DNA from: Phormidesmis sp963710175
GTDB taxonomy: Bacteria > Cyanobacteriota > Cyanobacteriia > Phormidesmidales > Phormidesmidaceae
NCBI GenBank assembly: GCA_963710175.1
Contig: CAVPZC010000002.1
Coordinates: 124,001 to 188,000, forward strand
Length of the DNA stretch: 64,000 bases
Direction of reading: 5' to 3'
In this document: in pieces, positions 1-8,618 of the stretch
Layout of the letters: each line of letters begins with the position of its first letter
How positions within the stretch are numbered: position 1 is the first letter of the stretch
Program-made: the position numbers and the translations under genes
Notes under the pieces: model-generated
Told to the model about the DNA's origin: nothing
The model's input: the letters and a program-made list of their open reading frames with translations, nothing else
The model's database searches: none

Positions 1-113
1 CAGCGCTAACCAGAGGATTGAGAAGCTGCCTGCCGAGCGGCCAAGTTGGCTCTGTGGGAAGTTCTCGGGCAGGCTTCAATCGTGGAGAGCAAATCCCGTT
101 TTCTGCCAAGTGA
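1..113 (+). CDS. 3' end of an alpha/beta-hydrolase esterase gene (cut by window edge)
   Basis: An open frame enters from the left edge and stops with TGA at 111-113. Its first residues (AALTRGLRSCL) are the same as those at the C-terminus of the truncated esterase gene at 16875-17510. Over the first 32 bases the two DNA copies match except at about four positions. Beyond that point this copy continues for about 26 more residues without resemblance. I infer it is the tail of a paralogue of that esterase (COG2819-like, relatives of siderophore esterases). Only the tail is visible, so function and completeness cannot be judged here. It converges with the glycan gene ending at 123. Confidence 0.55.
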   Translation, partial: ALTRGLRSCLPSGQVGSVGSSRAGFNRGEQIPFSAK

Positions 114-122
114 TACGAGCAA

Positions 123-1388
123 TCAAGGCCCGGCTGCTGGATCAATAAAAGGCTGAGGGCTCTCTGGGAAACCAACTGACTTCAAATACCAGAAGACTAT
201 TACCAGTGGCAGAATATATTTATCCCAGGGATACGCTTTCATCATTATCAAACTGTTTAATAAAACGCTTAGCGATATTAAGCTAAATTTGGAGAAGCGC
301 AGGCAGGTTAACAAAGATAGACTGTAGAACAAGACTATCCTTAAACTTTCAGTCGGCAGTAGGTTGGCAATCTTGACCAGCAAGCCCAATGCTGATGGCA
401 GTGGGGGAAATACCGCTATATAAAGACAAAGGCTGATTGTAATCAAGATAATTTTGAGCCGCTGACGTTTTATATACTGCCCCAATCTTTGACGTCTCTT
501 CAAAGCGTGAAATAGGATGGCCTCTGGAATAACTATATAGACTGCCACAGAGGCAAAGAAATTAATAGCTCCACCCGGTGTTACAGCCCAGACTGTCTGC
601 TGAACTAGGGGAATACTTCGAGCGACTAGAGCGACTAAAGTTGCCCTGTGAGTGACTATCGCTTCCTGAGGCTGGGGGGGTTGGGGTATCAACCCTTGAA
701 ATAGGTAAAACCACCCCAGAATTGATAGTGCTGCTATGAAGGGAGCTACCCATCGCCATTGGTCAGACCATCTGAAGCTGCGAAGACTTTTAAGCTGAGA
801 CCAATGGATCTGTCTAAAGGTGAAAACGACTTCATAGAGAGTGATCGACAATGGGAACGCCAGCATGTATTGTCGCGATGCGATCGCTAAAACAAAAGCA
901 ACGCAGCTCAGGAGATGGCGATGCTGGACATAGCACACAAACCCTAAGAGCACCCAAAAGCAGGCAATGATGTCAGTATACAAAAGCCCGCAGTACCAGA
1001 GATAATAAGGACACATCAGGAGGCCCATGAAGCACAAAATCGACCTTCCATCGTGATTTCGCCTGGGCCAGCCAATGATAAAGACCATCACTAGCGATAA
1101 CATCAAATTTAGCGCTCGCCCTGCAAAGATGCCCTGGTGAAAAAGATGTTCTAATATGCCAAATATGACGAATGGCAGAGGTGTATTAAGCTCGTTGTAG
1201 CTTCTCAGCTGGCTAATTGTAGGAATGAGGTGATCGCTAAACGTTAAGCTAGTCTCCCAAAAATGAGATTCATCCCATAGTGGGGGCCCCTGTAAAAAAT
1301 TTCGCCAGACTAATAAGCCACTATAAACAGCTGTGACAATGAGTAAAAATAGAAATTTCTGCCTTGAATACCGGAGTTTAAGATTCAT
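123..1388 (-). CDS. Integral membrane GT-C glycosyltransferase, ALG10-like
   Basis: A polytopic membrane protein of about 421 residues with many hydrophobic helices. After the first helix there is an acidic loop motif (PLWDESHFW), the position where GT-C lipid-sugar-dependent glycosyltransferases carry catalytic acidic residues. The later segments LLYTDIIACFWVLL and ASRQYML resemble the YYTD...VLL...FRQTN pattern of DIE2/ALG10 glucosyltransferases; this is by-eye similarity. It would transfer a sugar from a lipid-phosphate donor on the outer side of the membrane. I chose the ATG at 1388, which overlaps the upstream FAAL gene by 11 bp; a TTG 36 bp further upstream also keeps the frame open. 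It is the last gene of the minus-strand glycan cluster. Exact substrate unknown. Confidence 0.55.
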   Translation of the reverse strand: MNLKLRYSRQKFLFLLIVTAVYSGLLVWRNFLQGPPLWDESHFWETSLTFSDHLIPTISQLRSYNELNTPLPFVIFGILEHLFHQGIFAGRALNLMLSLVMVFIIGWPRRNHDGRSILCFMGLLMCPYYLWYCGLLYTDIIACFWVLLGFVCYVQHRHLLSCVAFVLAIASRQYMLAFPLSITLYEVVFTFRQIHWSQLKSLRSFRWSDQWRWVAPFIAALSILGWFYLFQGLIPQPPQPQEAIVTHRATLVALVARSIPLVQQTVWAVTPGGAINFFASVAVYIVIPEAILFHALKRRQRLGQYIKRQRLKIILITISLCLYIAVFPPLPSALGLLVKIANLLPTESLRIVLFYSLSLLTCLRFSKFSLISLSVLLNSLIMMKAYPWDKYILPLVIVFWYLKSVGFPESPQPFIDPAAGP

Positions 1389-4170
1389 AGCAATTATCAG
1401 AATCTCCCTCAATACACTGCTCAATTCTGTTAGCTAGGATCTGAACATGTGGCTCCTGCAATATGCTGGAATGCGTGCCAGGTATATCATACGCTCCTAC
1501 TCCTTCTGTAGCCCAGTCCTCCCAGCCAAAGAAAGGTGCCAACGTTTTCTGCCGCACGGGCGTTTCCTCACCGCTGCCGTCATTAGCTCGGAAAAGGATC
1601 AGCCGACCTCGAAATCTCTGTTTTCCAAACTTTTTGCATTGATTGATGTACCGATAGCCTATGAATCTGAACATCATTCGAACGGATATAGTGTCGTGCA
1701 AGACTGAAGGGATAGGCAATTCACAGTCGCGCACAAACTTGTACAGAAGTAATTTGTGTGAACCGTCAATTTTAGTGCTCTCTTTTTGCTCCGCTCGTAT
1801 AGCTACCCCAGGAGCAGGCGCATCTATCAAAGCAACCAAGTTAACTGTCTGTCCCTGATTTTGTAGCGCTTGGCCCAGCATAAAAGCTAGGTTGCCCCCT
1901 AAGCACAAACCTCCTAAGCAATAGGGTCCTTCAGGTTGAACAGAGCGAATTTGTTCAAGATAGTGGGTGATAATATCCGTTAGACGGGTATGAAGAATGG
2001 GAAATCCTTCCTTACCATAAGGTCTGATAGCATACACTGGGCGATCAGGGTGCAGCCGACGAGCTAGATCAAGATAAAGCATAACTTCTCCATCGGCATC
2101 GTGAATCAAGAATAGTGGGATTTTCTCCTTTCCTTCTTTGATTGGAATAAGAGACTCCCACGGCTGATCGGCTGATGGTGGTCTGTTTATAAGACGAGCT
2201 AGCTGTTCAACAGTGGGATATATAAACAGGGTTGCTGGAGGTAGCGCCACACCAAATTTTTCCTCGATCTCAGCAAGCAGTTGTGCTGCCAAAAGAGAAT
2301 GCACTCCTAGCTCAAAGAAATTGTCATGAGTGCTAATAGGATGAAAATCAAGAAGTTCTTCTAAAACGGCAGTCAGCTGACGCTCCAAAGGGGTACATGG
2401 GGCAATATATAAAGCGCGCAGGGTATCCTCAGCGTCGCTGTCCAAGTCATTGCGCCCTACCTCATTGAGAGTATTGTTCAAAAATGCAGTGCGACAGCTT
2501 AACCGCTGAATTTTGCCGCTAGAAGTTTTTAATAGGCTATTGGTTCTTAATAAAACGACGCTATCGACTGGAAGGCCAAACTCATTAGCGACTGCTTCTC
2601 TCATAGAATTTACAACTTCAGCCACATTCAAACGACGCAGATAGTGTCGTTCTACTTCATGAATAATTATCAGCTGTTCTCGCCCCCGTTCTTTTACCGC
2701 GAAGGCCGCGCCGCCATTCAACCGCAGTGCTGGGTGACTGTGTTGGACGGCTTTCTCAATGTCTTGCGGGTAATAATTACGCCCACAGATAATGATAAGT
2801 TCTTTCAATCGTCCGGTTACAAACAGCTCTTTGTTTGAATCTAAAAACCCCAGATCTCCCGTGCGTAGAAAGGGTTCCTTTCGAGTGTTGGCCAGGTAAG
2901 CGGCAAAGGTCTCTTGGGTCTTCGCTAAATTTTGCCAATAGCCTTGAGCTACATTGTTACCCGTCACCCATATTTCTCCGACCTGATCAGTCAATTTTTC
3001 CTCTAGAGACTCTGGATCGACAATGACAATATCCTGCTCTAAAATTGTCGATCCACATCCTACTAACGTTTGTCCTCCGGTTTGAGCAGCTTCGAGCGGC
3101 ACAATCTGGTTTCTGGTCAGGGCTGAGGTTTCCACATGCTTTAGGACAGGTTTATGGCCGGGCATTCCTCCAGAGACGAGTAGAGTAGTTTCTGCCATTC
3201 CGTAGCAGGGGTAGAATGCTTCGGGCCGAAAACCACAGTCGGCAAATGCTTCCGTGAACCGCTGTAGGGTTTTAGCTCGAATCGGTTCTGCACCGTTGAA
3301 GGCCACCATCCAACAGCTCAAATCTAGGGTTGCTTTTTGCTCTGCTGAAATGCGACTAATACAAAGGTCATACGCAAAATTAGGTCCCCCACTGATCGTT
3401 GCTCGATACTGTGAAATTGCCTGTAGCCAGCGGATTGGTTTCTGCAGGAATGCCGTAGGCGGCATCAAATGACAAGGAATCCCAGAGTATAGGGGCTGGA
3501 GCACATTGCCAATTAAACCCATATCGTGGAATAAGGGTAGCCAACCTAAAACGATACTTGTTTTATCTGGCTGGAAGGAGCACTTGATCATTGCCAGGTT
3601 GTGAGTAATGTTTCCATGGCTGACCATAACTCCCTTAGGGTTTCCTGTTGATCCTGACGTATACTGCAAAAAGGCTAGCGCCTCCGAAGTAGTTAAACCT
3701 GGTTGCCAGTCTGTGGCGCGCGCTGCTAGCCGTGAAGGAACAGCTAAGCAACAAATATTTCCCAGGTCTAATGATTGAAGCTGTGAGCGAATTTGATCCA
3801 CCATGCTAGGCATGGTTAGGATAAGACTAGGTTGAGCATCGCGAGCAATCGCTACGATTCTATCTAAGTTGCGATTGCGACGAGGAGGGTATGCTGGTAC
3901 GGCTACAACCTGAGCACAGAGGCAACCTAGAAAGGCAGTGATAAATTCGAGACCCGGCGGATAAAGCAGCAAGACCCGTTCTCCAGGAGTAGTGATGGAT
4001 TGAAGAAAAGCTGCAATAGAGCAAGCTTGCTGACCTAATTGTTGATAGGTTAAGCTAGAATTCTCTGTTTCTCCATCTTCTGAAAACGTGTAGGCCAGTT
4101 TCTCTGGAGATTCCTTCACTCTCTTCAGAAGAAGATCAACGATGTTTGTTTGTAAAGGGTTATAAGGCAT
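1378..4170 (-). CDS. Fatty-acyl-AMP ligase - acyl carrier - thioesterase fusion
   Basis: A 930-residue, three-domain protein. Residues 1 to about 585 are a fatty-acyl-AMP ligase: the AMP-binding loop YTSGSTGNPKG is near 168-178, followed by GEIWVTG and the RTGDLGF region. It activates a fatty acid as acyl-AMP. Residues about 590-660 are an acyl carrier domain with the phosphopantetheine serine in GVHSL (S625), which would receive the acyl chain. Residues about 675-920 are a type I thioesterase/hydrolase fold whose nucleophile elbow reads GLCLGG, so the nucleophile would be cysteine (C756) rather than serine; Asp and His candidates follow. There is no ketosynthase or condensation domain, so the acyl chain is probably loaded and then released or transferred directly. 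It sits inside a glycosyltransferase cluster, which suggests acylation of the glycan or a lipid carrier (inference). Confidence 0.85.
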   Translation of the reverse strand: MPYNPLQTNIVDLLLKRVKESPEKLAYTFSEDGETENSSLTYQQLGQQACSIAAFLQSITTPGERVLLLYPPGLEFITAFLGCLCAQVVAVPAYPPRRNRNLDRIVAIARDAQPSLILTMPSMVDQIRSQLQSLDLGNICCLAVPSRLAARATDWQPGLTTSEALAFLQYTSGSTGNPKGVMVSHGNITHNLAMIKCSFQPDKTSIVLGWLPLFHDMGLIGNVLQPLYSGIPCHLMPPTAFLQKPIRWLQAISQYRATISGGPNFAYDLCISRISAEQKATLDLSCWMVAFNGAEPIRAKTLQRFTEAFADCGFRPEAFYPCYGMAETTLLVSGGMPGHKPVLKHVETSALTRNQIVPLEAAQTGGQTLVGCGSTILEQDIVIVDPESLEEKLTDQVGEIWVTGNNVAQGYWQNLAKTQETFAAYLANTRKEPFLRTGDLGFLDSNKELFVTGRLKELIIICGRNYYPQDIEKAVQHSHPALRLNGGAAFAVKERGREQLIIIHEVERHYLRRLNVAEVVNSMREAVANEFGLPVDSVVLLRTNSLLKTSSGKIQRLSCRTAFLNNTLNEVGRNDLDSDAEDTLRALYIAPCTPLERQLTAVLEELLDFHPISTHDNFFELGVHSLLAAQLLAEIEEKFGVALPPATLFIYPTVEQLARLINRPPSADQPWESLIPIKEGKEKIPLFLIHDADGEVMLYLDLARRLHPDRPVYAIRPYGKEGFPILHTRLTDIITHYLEQIRSVQPEGPYCLGGLCLGGNLAFMLGQALQNQGQTVNLVALIDAPAPGVAIRAEQKESTKIDGSHKLLLYKFVRDCELPIPSVLHDTISVRMMFRFIGYRYINQCKKFGKQRFRGRLILFRANDGSGEETPVRQKTLAPFFGWEDWATEGVGAYDIPGTHSSILQEPHVQILANRIEQCIEGDSDNCYES

Positions 4171-4254
4171 TACTTCTGAGGATTGGAGGTTCTTACTGTG
4201 CTTTCTGAAGATATCGCTAATAGCTTGTGCATATCTAAAGGAGATTCTGACAAT

Positions 4255-6426
4255 TTAAGAACAACTTGTTTCTTGGCCTGGGCTGACGCGAAGCTTTGAA
4301 GCAAAGTCTTTTATGCTATCGGTTCCTTCGACTTCTATCCTAGATAGATTGAGGAGGTCATCGCTAAAGCTGCTCCGCCTTGCCCCTAGGGATAGACCCA
4401 TCTCATAACCACAGGCTCCAATCAGGTGTCGGACTATGGGGTCGGAGTCACCAAACGGATAACAAAAGGCTCGAACAGGAGTTTCTAATTTTTCTTCAAG
4501 TGTTATGCGCGATCTCCATCCTTCTCGCACCATATCGGCGTAACCCAAGGATGGAATTGAAAGATGTTGGGCAGAGTGAGACCCAAACTCAATACCCGCT
4601 TTTTTCAGCTGTTTAATCTGGTGCCAATCCATCAGGGGCTGCCCCTCAAATTGGACGCCAGCTTGGTCGGTGATGATAAACACGCTGGCTGAAAACCCAT
4701 ATTTTTGCAGCAGTGGCCAGGCATAGGTGAAGAAGTCTAGGTAGCCATCGTCAAAAGTTAGCAGTACCGCATTGCCAGGCAGGGGCATTTGAGTAACCAC
4801 TGCCTGCTGCCAGTCTGCTAAAGCTACGCTGTGAAAGCCATGATCGCTCAGGTAGCGTAGCTGAGATTCAAAATCCTCCGGTGCTAGCTGCCAGCGTTTA
4901 GGTTGTGAAGCATCGAAAGGACAGATATGGTGATACATCAGAATGGGCAGTTGATCTGTCCTGCTACCTGTCTGAAGTATACCAAGCCTGGCTTGAGGAG
5001 GCTGATAGGTACTCGGGAAAGGTCTCCGAGACAGAACGTGAGCACTTGAATTATCGGTAGATACTACCGGACCGGGAACTGAAAAAAATCTGTAGGAAGA
5101 TGTCTCCTTAGCTACTGCTGACTCTAAAGACAATCCTGAATAGGTGGTCGCTTTTGAGATCATTGCTGCTGTCTCTTTGGGAAGCATAGTCCAGCGAGAA
5201 GCGCTGGTACCAATATTGTTAGAAAATGAATTCTCTAGAAAGATGGCCGCCGATTCTTCGTGGCGTATTGGGCTTGTGCCCCGTGTCTGTTGCGCTGCCT
5301 GAGCCAAACGCGATCGCAGCGATCCGCCGTCGTGGTCTAGAGCAGACCCCATCAGGCCCTCTCGTACCGCTGCTCGGCACAGCTCAAATCCACAGTTCCG
5401 ACTCACCGCATCTTGTAGGGCTTTAGCACTAGTAGTTTGATTGAGCGTCGATAAAGAGAAGCTGCCAATCAGAGCTCCTCCAACCGTCACCACAATCTCG
5501 ACCGCTGGTGCGTTTACCTGTAGAGCGCTAACATCATCACTGACCTCAATTCTGTACAGGGGGAGTATGATTTTAGGGGCCATGGCATTGAAGGGTGCTG
5601 CCGCTTCAATCCGTTCTGACTTAGAGATAGGATAGCTATCTGAGCGGGCCGCTCCCCACAGTTCTTGCAGGAAAAAAGACCAGCCCGCTGCTTTCGACAG
5701 CTGTCGAAAGTGAGGATAGTGATCGCGCTCCAGAAACTGAGTCATGATTTCCCAGGCAAAACGGGCAGCAATCGCATCAGAAAGCACCCAGCGAGACACC
5801 ATCCCATCGATCACAGGCAGTTCGATCACACCAAGCGACTCTCCTGCTGCCTCAACGGTACAATAGAACTGTCGAACTGATGAAGAAAGCAGTATATCTG
5901 AGAAAGGCACCGTCACCTCTATCCGCATAAAATGCGTACTGCCAACAGTTGCAGACAGAGATGAATCTAGTGTACCAACAATAATCTTTTCGATTGCTAT
6001 ACGATAGCGGTGTTGATCTAACACACGAGCACCATTTTTCTCAATTTTTCTCAGAAAACCAACCACGTTTTCTGAGAAGCGCTCCCATAGAGCTGCATAT
6101 TCTTTAACAGGTGTACGAGACGAGGTGGCTATCCCCGATAGCAAAAACTGGGCTGCCTGATAGGTCGAGAAATAGTCACTAAAGGGATAGGGATTGGGAT
6201 TGTTCTGTAGCCACTCAAGGGGGAGGTTTGGAGATTGGTTCTGACCTAGGGCAACGCCCGCTTTGTAAAGTGCTGTATAAAACCGGGCATCAGTCTGAAT
6301 AAGCTTCTGCCATAGCGGCCAGTTTTTCCAAATTCGCCAATTCACTGTACAGCTGTAAAGCATGGTTTGGGTGATTGCTTGAGCGACCTTAAGAAAAGCG
6401 AGGATGTTGAATCTGATTATTACCAT
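4255..6426 (-). CDS. Polysaccharide deacetylase (NodB domain) with long novel N-terminal region
   Basis: 723 residues. The C-terminal part (about 490-715) is a NodB-type carbohydrate esterase 4 domain: LPILMYHH at its start, the metal-binding aspartates in TFDDGY (D559, D560), and the histidine pair in SHSAQH (H617, H621), then CYPFG. It would remove N- or O-acetyl groups from a glycan. No clear signal peptide is seen, although residues 1-20 are mildly hydrophobic. The first ~480 residues are not a family I can name. They contain two related segments: one near 165-235 (ends ...AGESLGVIELPVIDGMVSRW...DAIAARFAWEI) and a diverged second copy near 285-350 (VEIVVTVGGALIGSFSLSTL...LQDAVSRNCGFEL). 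Similar beta-rich segments occur, from memory, fused to cyanobacterial glycosyltransferases. It lies 34 bp downstream of a GT2 gene and is probably cotranscribed with it. Confidence 0.8.
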   Translation of the reverse strand: MVIIRFNILAFLKVAQAITQTMLYSCTVNWRIWKNWPLWQKLIQTDARFYTALYKAGVALGQNQSPNLPLEWLQNNPNPYPFSDYFSTYQAAQFLLSGIATSSRTPVKEYAALWERFSENVVGFLRKIEKNGARVLDQHRYRIAIEKIIVGTLDSSLSATVGSTHFMRIEVTVPFSDILLSSSVRQFYCTVEAAGESLGVIELPVIDGMVSRWVLSDAIAARFAWEIMTQFLERDHYPHFRQLSKAAGWSFFLQELWGAARSDSYPISKSERIEAAAPFNAMAPKIILPLYRIEVSDDVSALQVNAPAVEIVVTVGGALIGSFSLSTLNQTTSAKALQDAVSRNCGFELCRAAVREGLMGSALDHDGGSLRSRLAQAAQQTRGTSPIRHEESAAIFLENSFSNNIGTSASRWTMLPKETAAMISKATTYSGLSLESAVAKETSSYRFFSVPGPVVSTDNSSAHVLSRRPFPSTYQPPQARLGILQTGSRTDQLPILMYHHICPFDASQPKRWQLAPEDFESQLRYLSDHGFHSVALADWQQAVVTQMPLPGNAVLLTFDDGYLDFFTYAWPLLQKYGFSASVFIITDQAGVQFEGQPLMDWHQIKQLKKAGIEFGSHSAQHLSIPSLGYADMVREGWRSRITLEEKLETPVRAFCYPFGDSDPIVRHLIGACGYEMGLSLGARRSSFSDDLLNLSRIEVEGTDSIKDFASKLRVSPGQETSCS

Positions 6427-6460
6427 GAGGAAACCGTAAAACCGACACTACCTAAGACTA

Positions 6461-7486
6461 TTAACCGACGTATAGCCTTTTCCCAATCACTTGCCATAGC
6501 CAGTCTCGCCAAGACTGAGGCAAGATCTTACGGCTCACGTTCATAAAAATATTCAAGCTTGCTCGCCAAAGCTTATAGGTTCGGAATTGCTGCAGCCAAA
6601 GATGTTTCCTAAGCTTCTTTTGAGTTTGCCAAACGCTTTGCCAAACTTCAGAGTGGGGATATTTCTGGGTAATTAAGTAAGTCTCTATCCAATTGAAGAA
6701 CTTCAAGCGGACTGTATACCTTAAGGCCAAGTCTCGCTTAGATTCTGTATTGAATTGAAGGAAGCTGGAGCCGCGATGCTTACGATAGTTTGCCCACCGG
6801 TTACCAGCGACAAAAACTGGAAAATACAGCTCGACTTTGATAAAAAAAGTTTGGTCTTCAAAGATATCGTGATAGTTTTCATCGAAATTTCCAATAGCAT
6901 CAAAAACTTCGCGCCGAAAAATCGCATTGCAAGGGGTTGGGGTTTGGCTATCACCTGCCAACAAATTTAGCGCTAATGCTGGCGGCTGCACCAACGAATT
7001 TGGGGGAACACCTAATCGTACAAAAAGATCTTTCTTTTGATCTCTAAGCTCGCCCGTCCAGCTGTACCAAGATTGGCTTCGGCCATAAACCATGCCAGCC
7101 TCAGGATACTGCTGGAACGCCGCTACTTGTTCTTTTAATTTGTCAGGAAACCAGACATCATCCGCATCTAACAAGGCAATCAGTTCACCGCTTGCATGTC
7201 GAATACCCAAATTGCGAGAGGCATTTTTACCTCGATTCTGATGATGTGGGTGCTCAAGATAGTGTACTTGCTGGGGATAATTTTGTTCGTACTGCTGGGC
7301 TACTTTAGTGCTACCGTCAGAAGAGCCATCGTCAACTAAAAACAGCTCCCAATGGCGGTAAGTCTGAGCTAAAACACTTTCAATTGCCTCTAATAAAAAC
7401 GGTCTAGGGTTGAGAAAAATAATGACGCAAGAAACCAAAGGAGTTCCAGTCAGTGGAGGAAATGGCCTAAACTTTAAGTTGTTCAT
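6461..7486 (-). CDS. Family 2 glycosyltransferase, tandem paralogue 3 of 3
   Basis: 341 residues. N-terminal GT-A fold: the nucleotide-sugar start LVSCVIIFLN, then VDDGSSDGS (first acidic motif) and LLDADDVWFPDKL (DxD-type metal site). A later segment, PTPCNAIFRREVF..GNFDENYHDIFEDQTFF, contains the acceptor-side ED motif. There is no evident transmembrane helix, so the enzyme is probably cytoplasmic. It is closely related to the next two upstream genes (7548-8567 and 8619-9665), sharing almost the same residues in every motif, which points to tandem duplication. The spacing to the neighbours (34 and 61 bp) fits one operon. Donor and acceptor sugars cannot be told from sequence. Confidence 0.88.
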   Translation of the reverse strand: MNNLKFRPFPPLTGTPLVSCVIIFLNPRPFLLEAIESVLAQTYRHWELFLVDDGSSDGSTKVAQQYEQNYPQQVHYLEHPHHQNRGKNASRNLGIRHASGELIALLDADDVWFPDKLKEQVAAFQQYPEAGMVYGRSQSWYSWTGELRDQKKDLFVRLGVPPNSLVQPPALALNLLAGDSQTPTPCNAIFRREVFDAIGNFDENYHDIFEDQTFFIKVELYFPVFVAGNRWANYRKHRGSSFLQFNTESKRDLALRYTVRLKFFNWIETYLITQKYPHSEVWQSVWQTQKKLRKHLWLQQFRTYKLWRASLNIFMNVSRKILPQSWRDWLWQVIGKRLYVG

Positions 7487-7547
7487 ACTTGTTCACTATG
7501 TGATGCTGATAGATAATCGTTGTCAATGAATTGCTGTAAATAAACAG

Positions 7548-8567
7548 TTATTCAACGTATAGCTTTTCACCCACAGATCGCCACAGCCATTCGCGCCATG
7601 ATTTGGGCAGAACTCGCCGCCCTAATTGCAGCATTCCGTCTAAAGCTCGACGCCAGGGTGTGTATATAGGCAATAGCCTCTGGGTCAAACGATACTGTTT
7701 TTGTCGCTGACGCAAATACTGCCAAACTTCAGAGTTTTCATATTTTTGAGAAGTCAAGTAAGTTTCAACCCAGTGAAGGAAATTGAGCTGCATTATGAGC
7801 AGAAGAGCTGGTTTTTGTTGCGCTGCTGATACAAACTGGAGATAGCTAGACTCTGGGCGCTTTCTGTAACGAGCCCAGTAGTTATCGGCAACAAAGACCG
7901 GAAAGTACAACATAACTTTAATGAAAAAAGCTTTGTCTTCGAAAACATCGTGGTATGCTTTGTCGAAGTTGCCAACCATCTCAAAGACTTCACGCCGCAA
8001 AATGGCATTGCAGGTCGTCGGTGTCTGGCTAGCGCCTTCCAGCAAATCCAACACCAGCAGTGGTGATTGAACCAGCGTATTGGGTGTCGCTCCAAGATTT
8101 GGGAAAAAGTGATCGCGGCCTTGATCTTCAGCCTTTCCAGTCCAGCTGTACCAAAACTGACTGCGGCCATATACCATAGCGGCTTTGGGATGCTGTCGGA
8201 ACGCTGCTATTTGTTCTTCCAGTTTATGAGGCAGCCAAACATCGTCGCCATCCAATAGGGCAATTAGTTGCCCCTTGGCCTGCTGTATCCCTAAATTACG
8301 AGAAGCATTTTTACCCTGATTTTGACGATGAAGATGTTCTAGATAATGACACTGTTGCGGATTTCTTCGGGCATAACTCTGAGCGATCTCGGTACTGCCA
8401 TCCATAGAGCCGTCATCCACCAGTAGTAGTTCCCAGTGTTCATAAGTTTGAGTCAAAACGCTTTCAATCGCTTCTGCTAGAAAAGACTCAGTATTAAAAA
8501 AAATAATGACGCAAGAAACCAACGGGTTTTGGCCTAAGGGGGAAAGAGCAGAAAGACAGTTATTCAT
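7548..8567 (-). CDS. Family 2 glycosyltransferase, tandem paralogue 2 of 3
   Basis: 339 residues, GT-A fold. Motifs: LVSCVIIFFN, VDDGSMDGS, LLDGDDVWLPHKL and PTTCNAILRREVF..GNFDKAYHDVFED. The metal site reads DGDD where both sister proteins have DADD or DSDD. The residues around TYEHWELLLVDDGS and GKNASRNLGI are nearly the same in all three paralogues. The C-terminus (~80 residues) is the most divergent part, as expected if acceptor choice differs. It starts at an ATG and lies 51 bp downstream of paralogue 1. Likely one sequential step in assembling the oligosaccharide made by this cluster (inference). Confidence 0.88.
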   Translation of the reverse strand: MNNCLSALSPLGQNPLVSCVIIFFNTESFLAEAIESVLTQTYEHWELLLVDDGSMDGSTEIAQSYARRNPQQCHYLEHLHRQNQGKNASRNLGIQQAKGQLIALLDGDDVWLPHKLEEQIAAFRQHPKAAMVYGRSQFWYSWTGKAEDQGRDHFFPNLGATPNTLVQSPLLVLDLLEGASQTPTTCNAILRREVFEMVGNFDKAYHDVFEDKAFFIKVMLYFPVFVADNYWARYRKRPESSYLQFVSAAQQKPALLLIMQLNFLHWVETYLTSQKYENSEVWQYLRQRQKQYRLTQRLLPIYTPWRRALDGMLQLGRRVLPKSWREWLWRSVGEKLYVE

Positions 8568-8618
8568 TTATAGATATATCCTTGGTCACTTTTAGATATG
8601 CTTTCTAGACTTGCGAAC

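Noticed and set aside
7793..8170. A 125-residue frame overlapping a GT2 gene in another frame
   Set aside because: It has no domain and lies within the second tandem glycosyltransferase.
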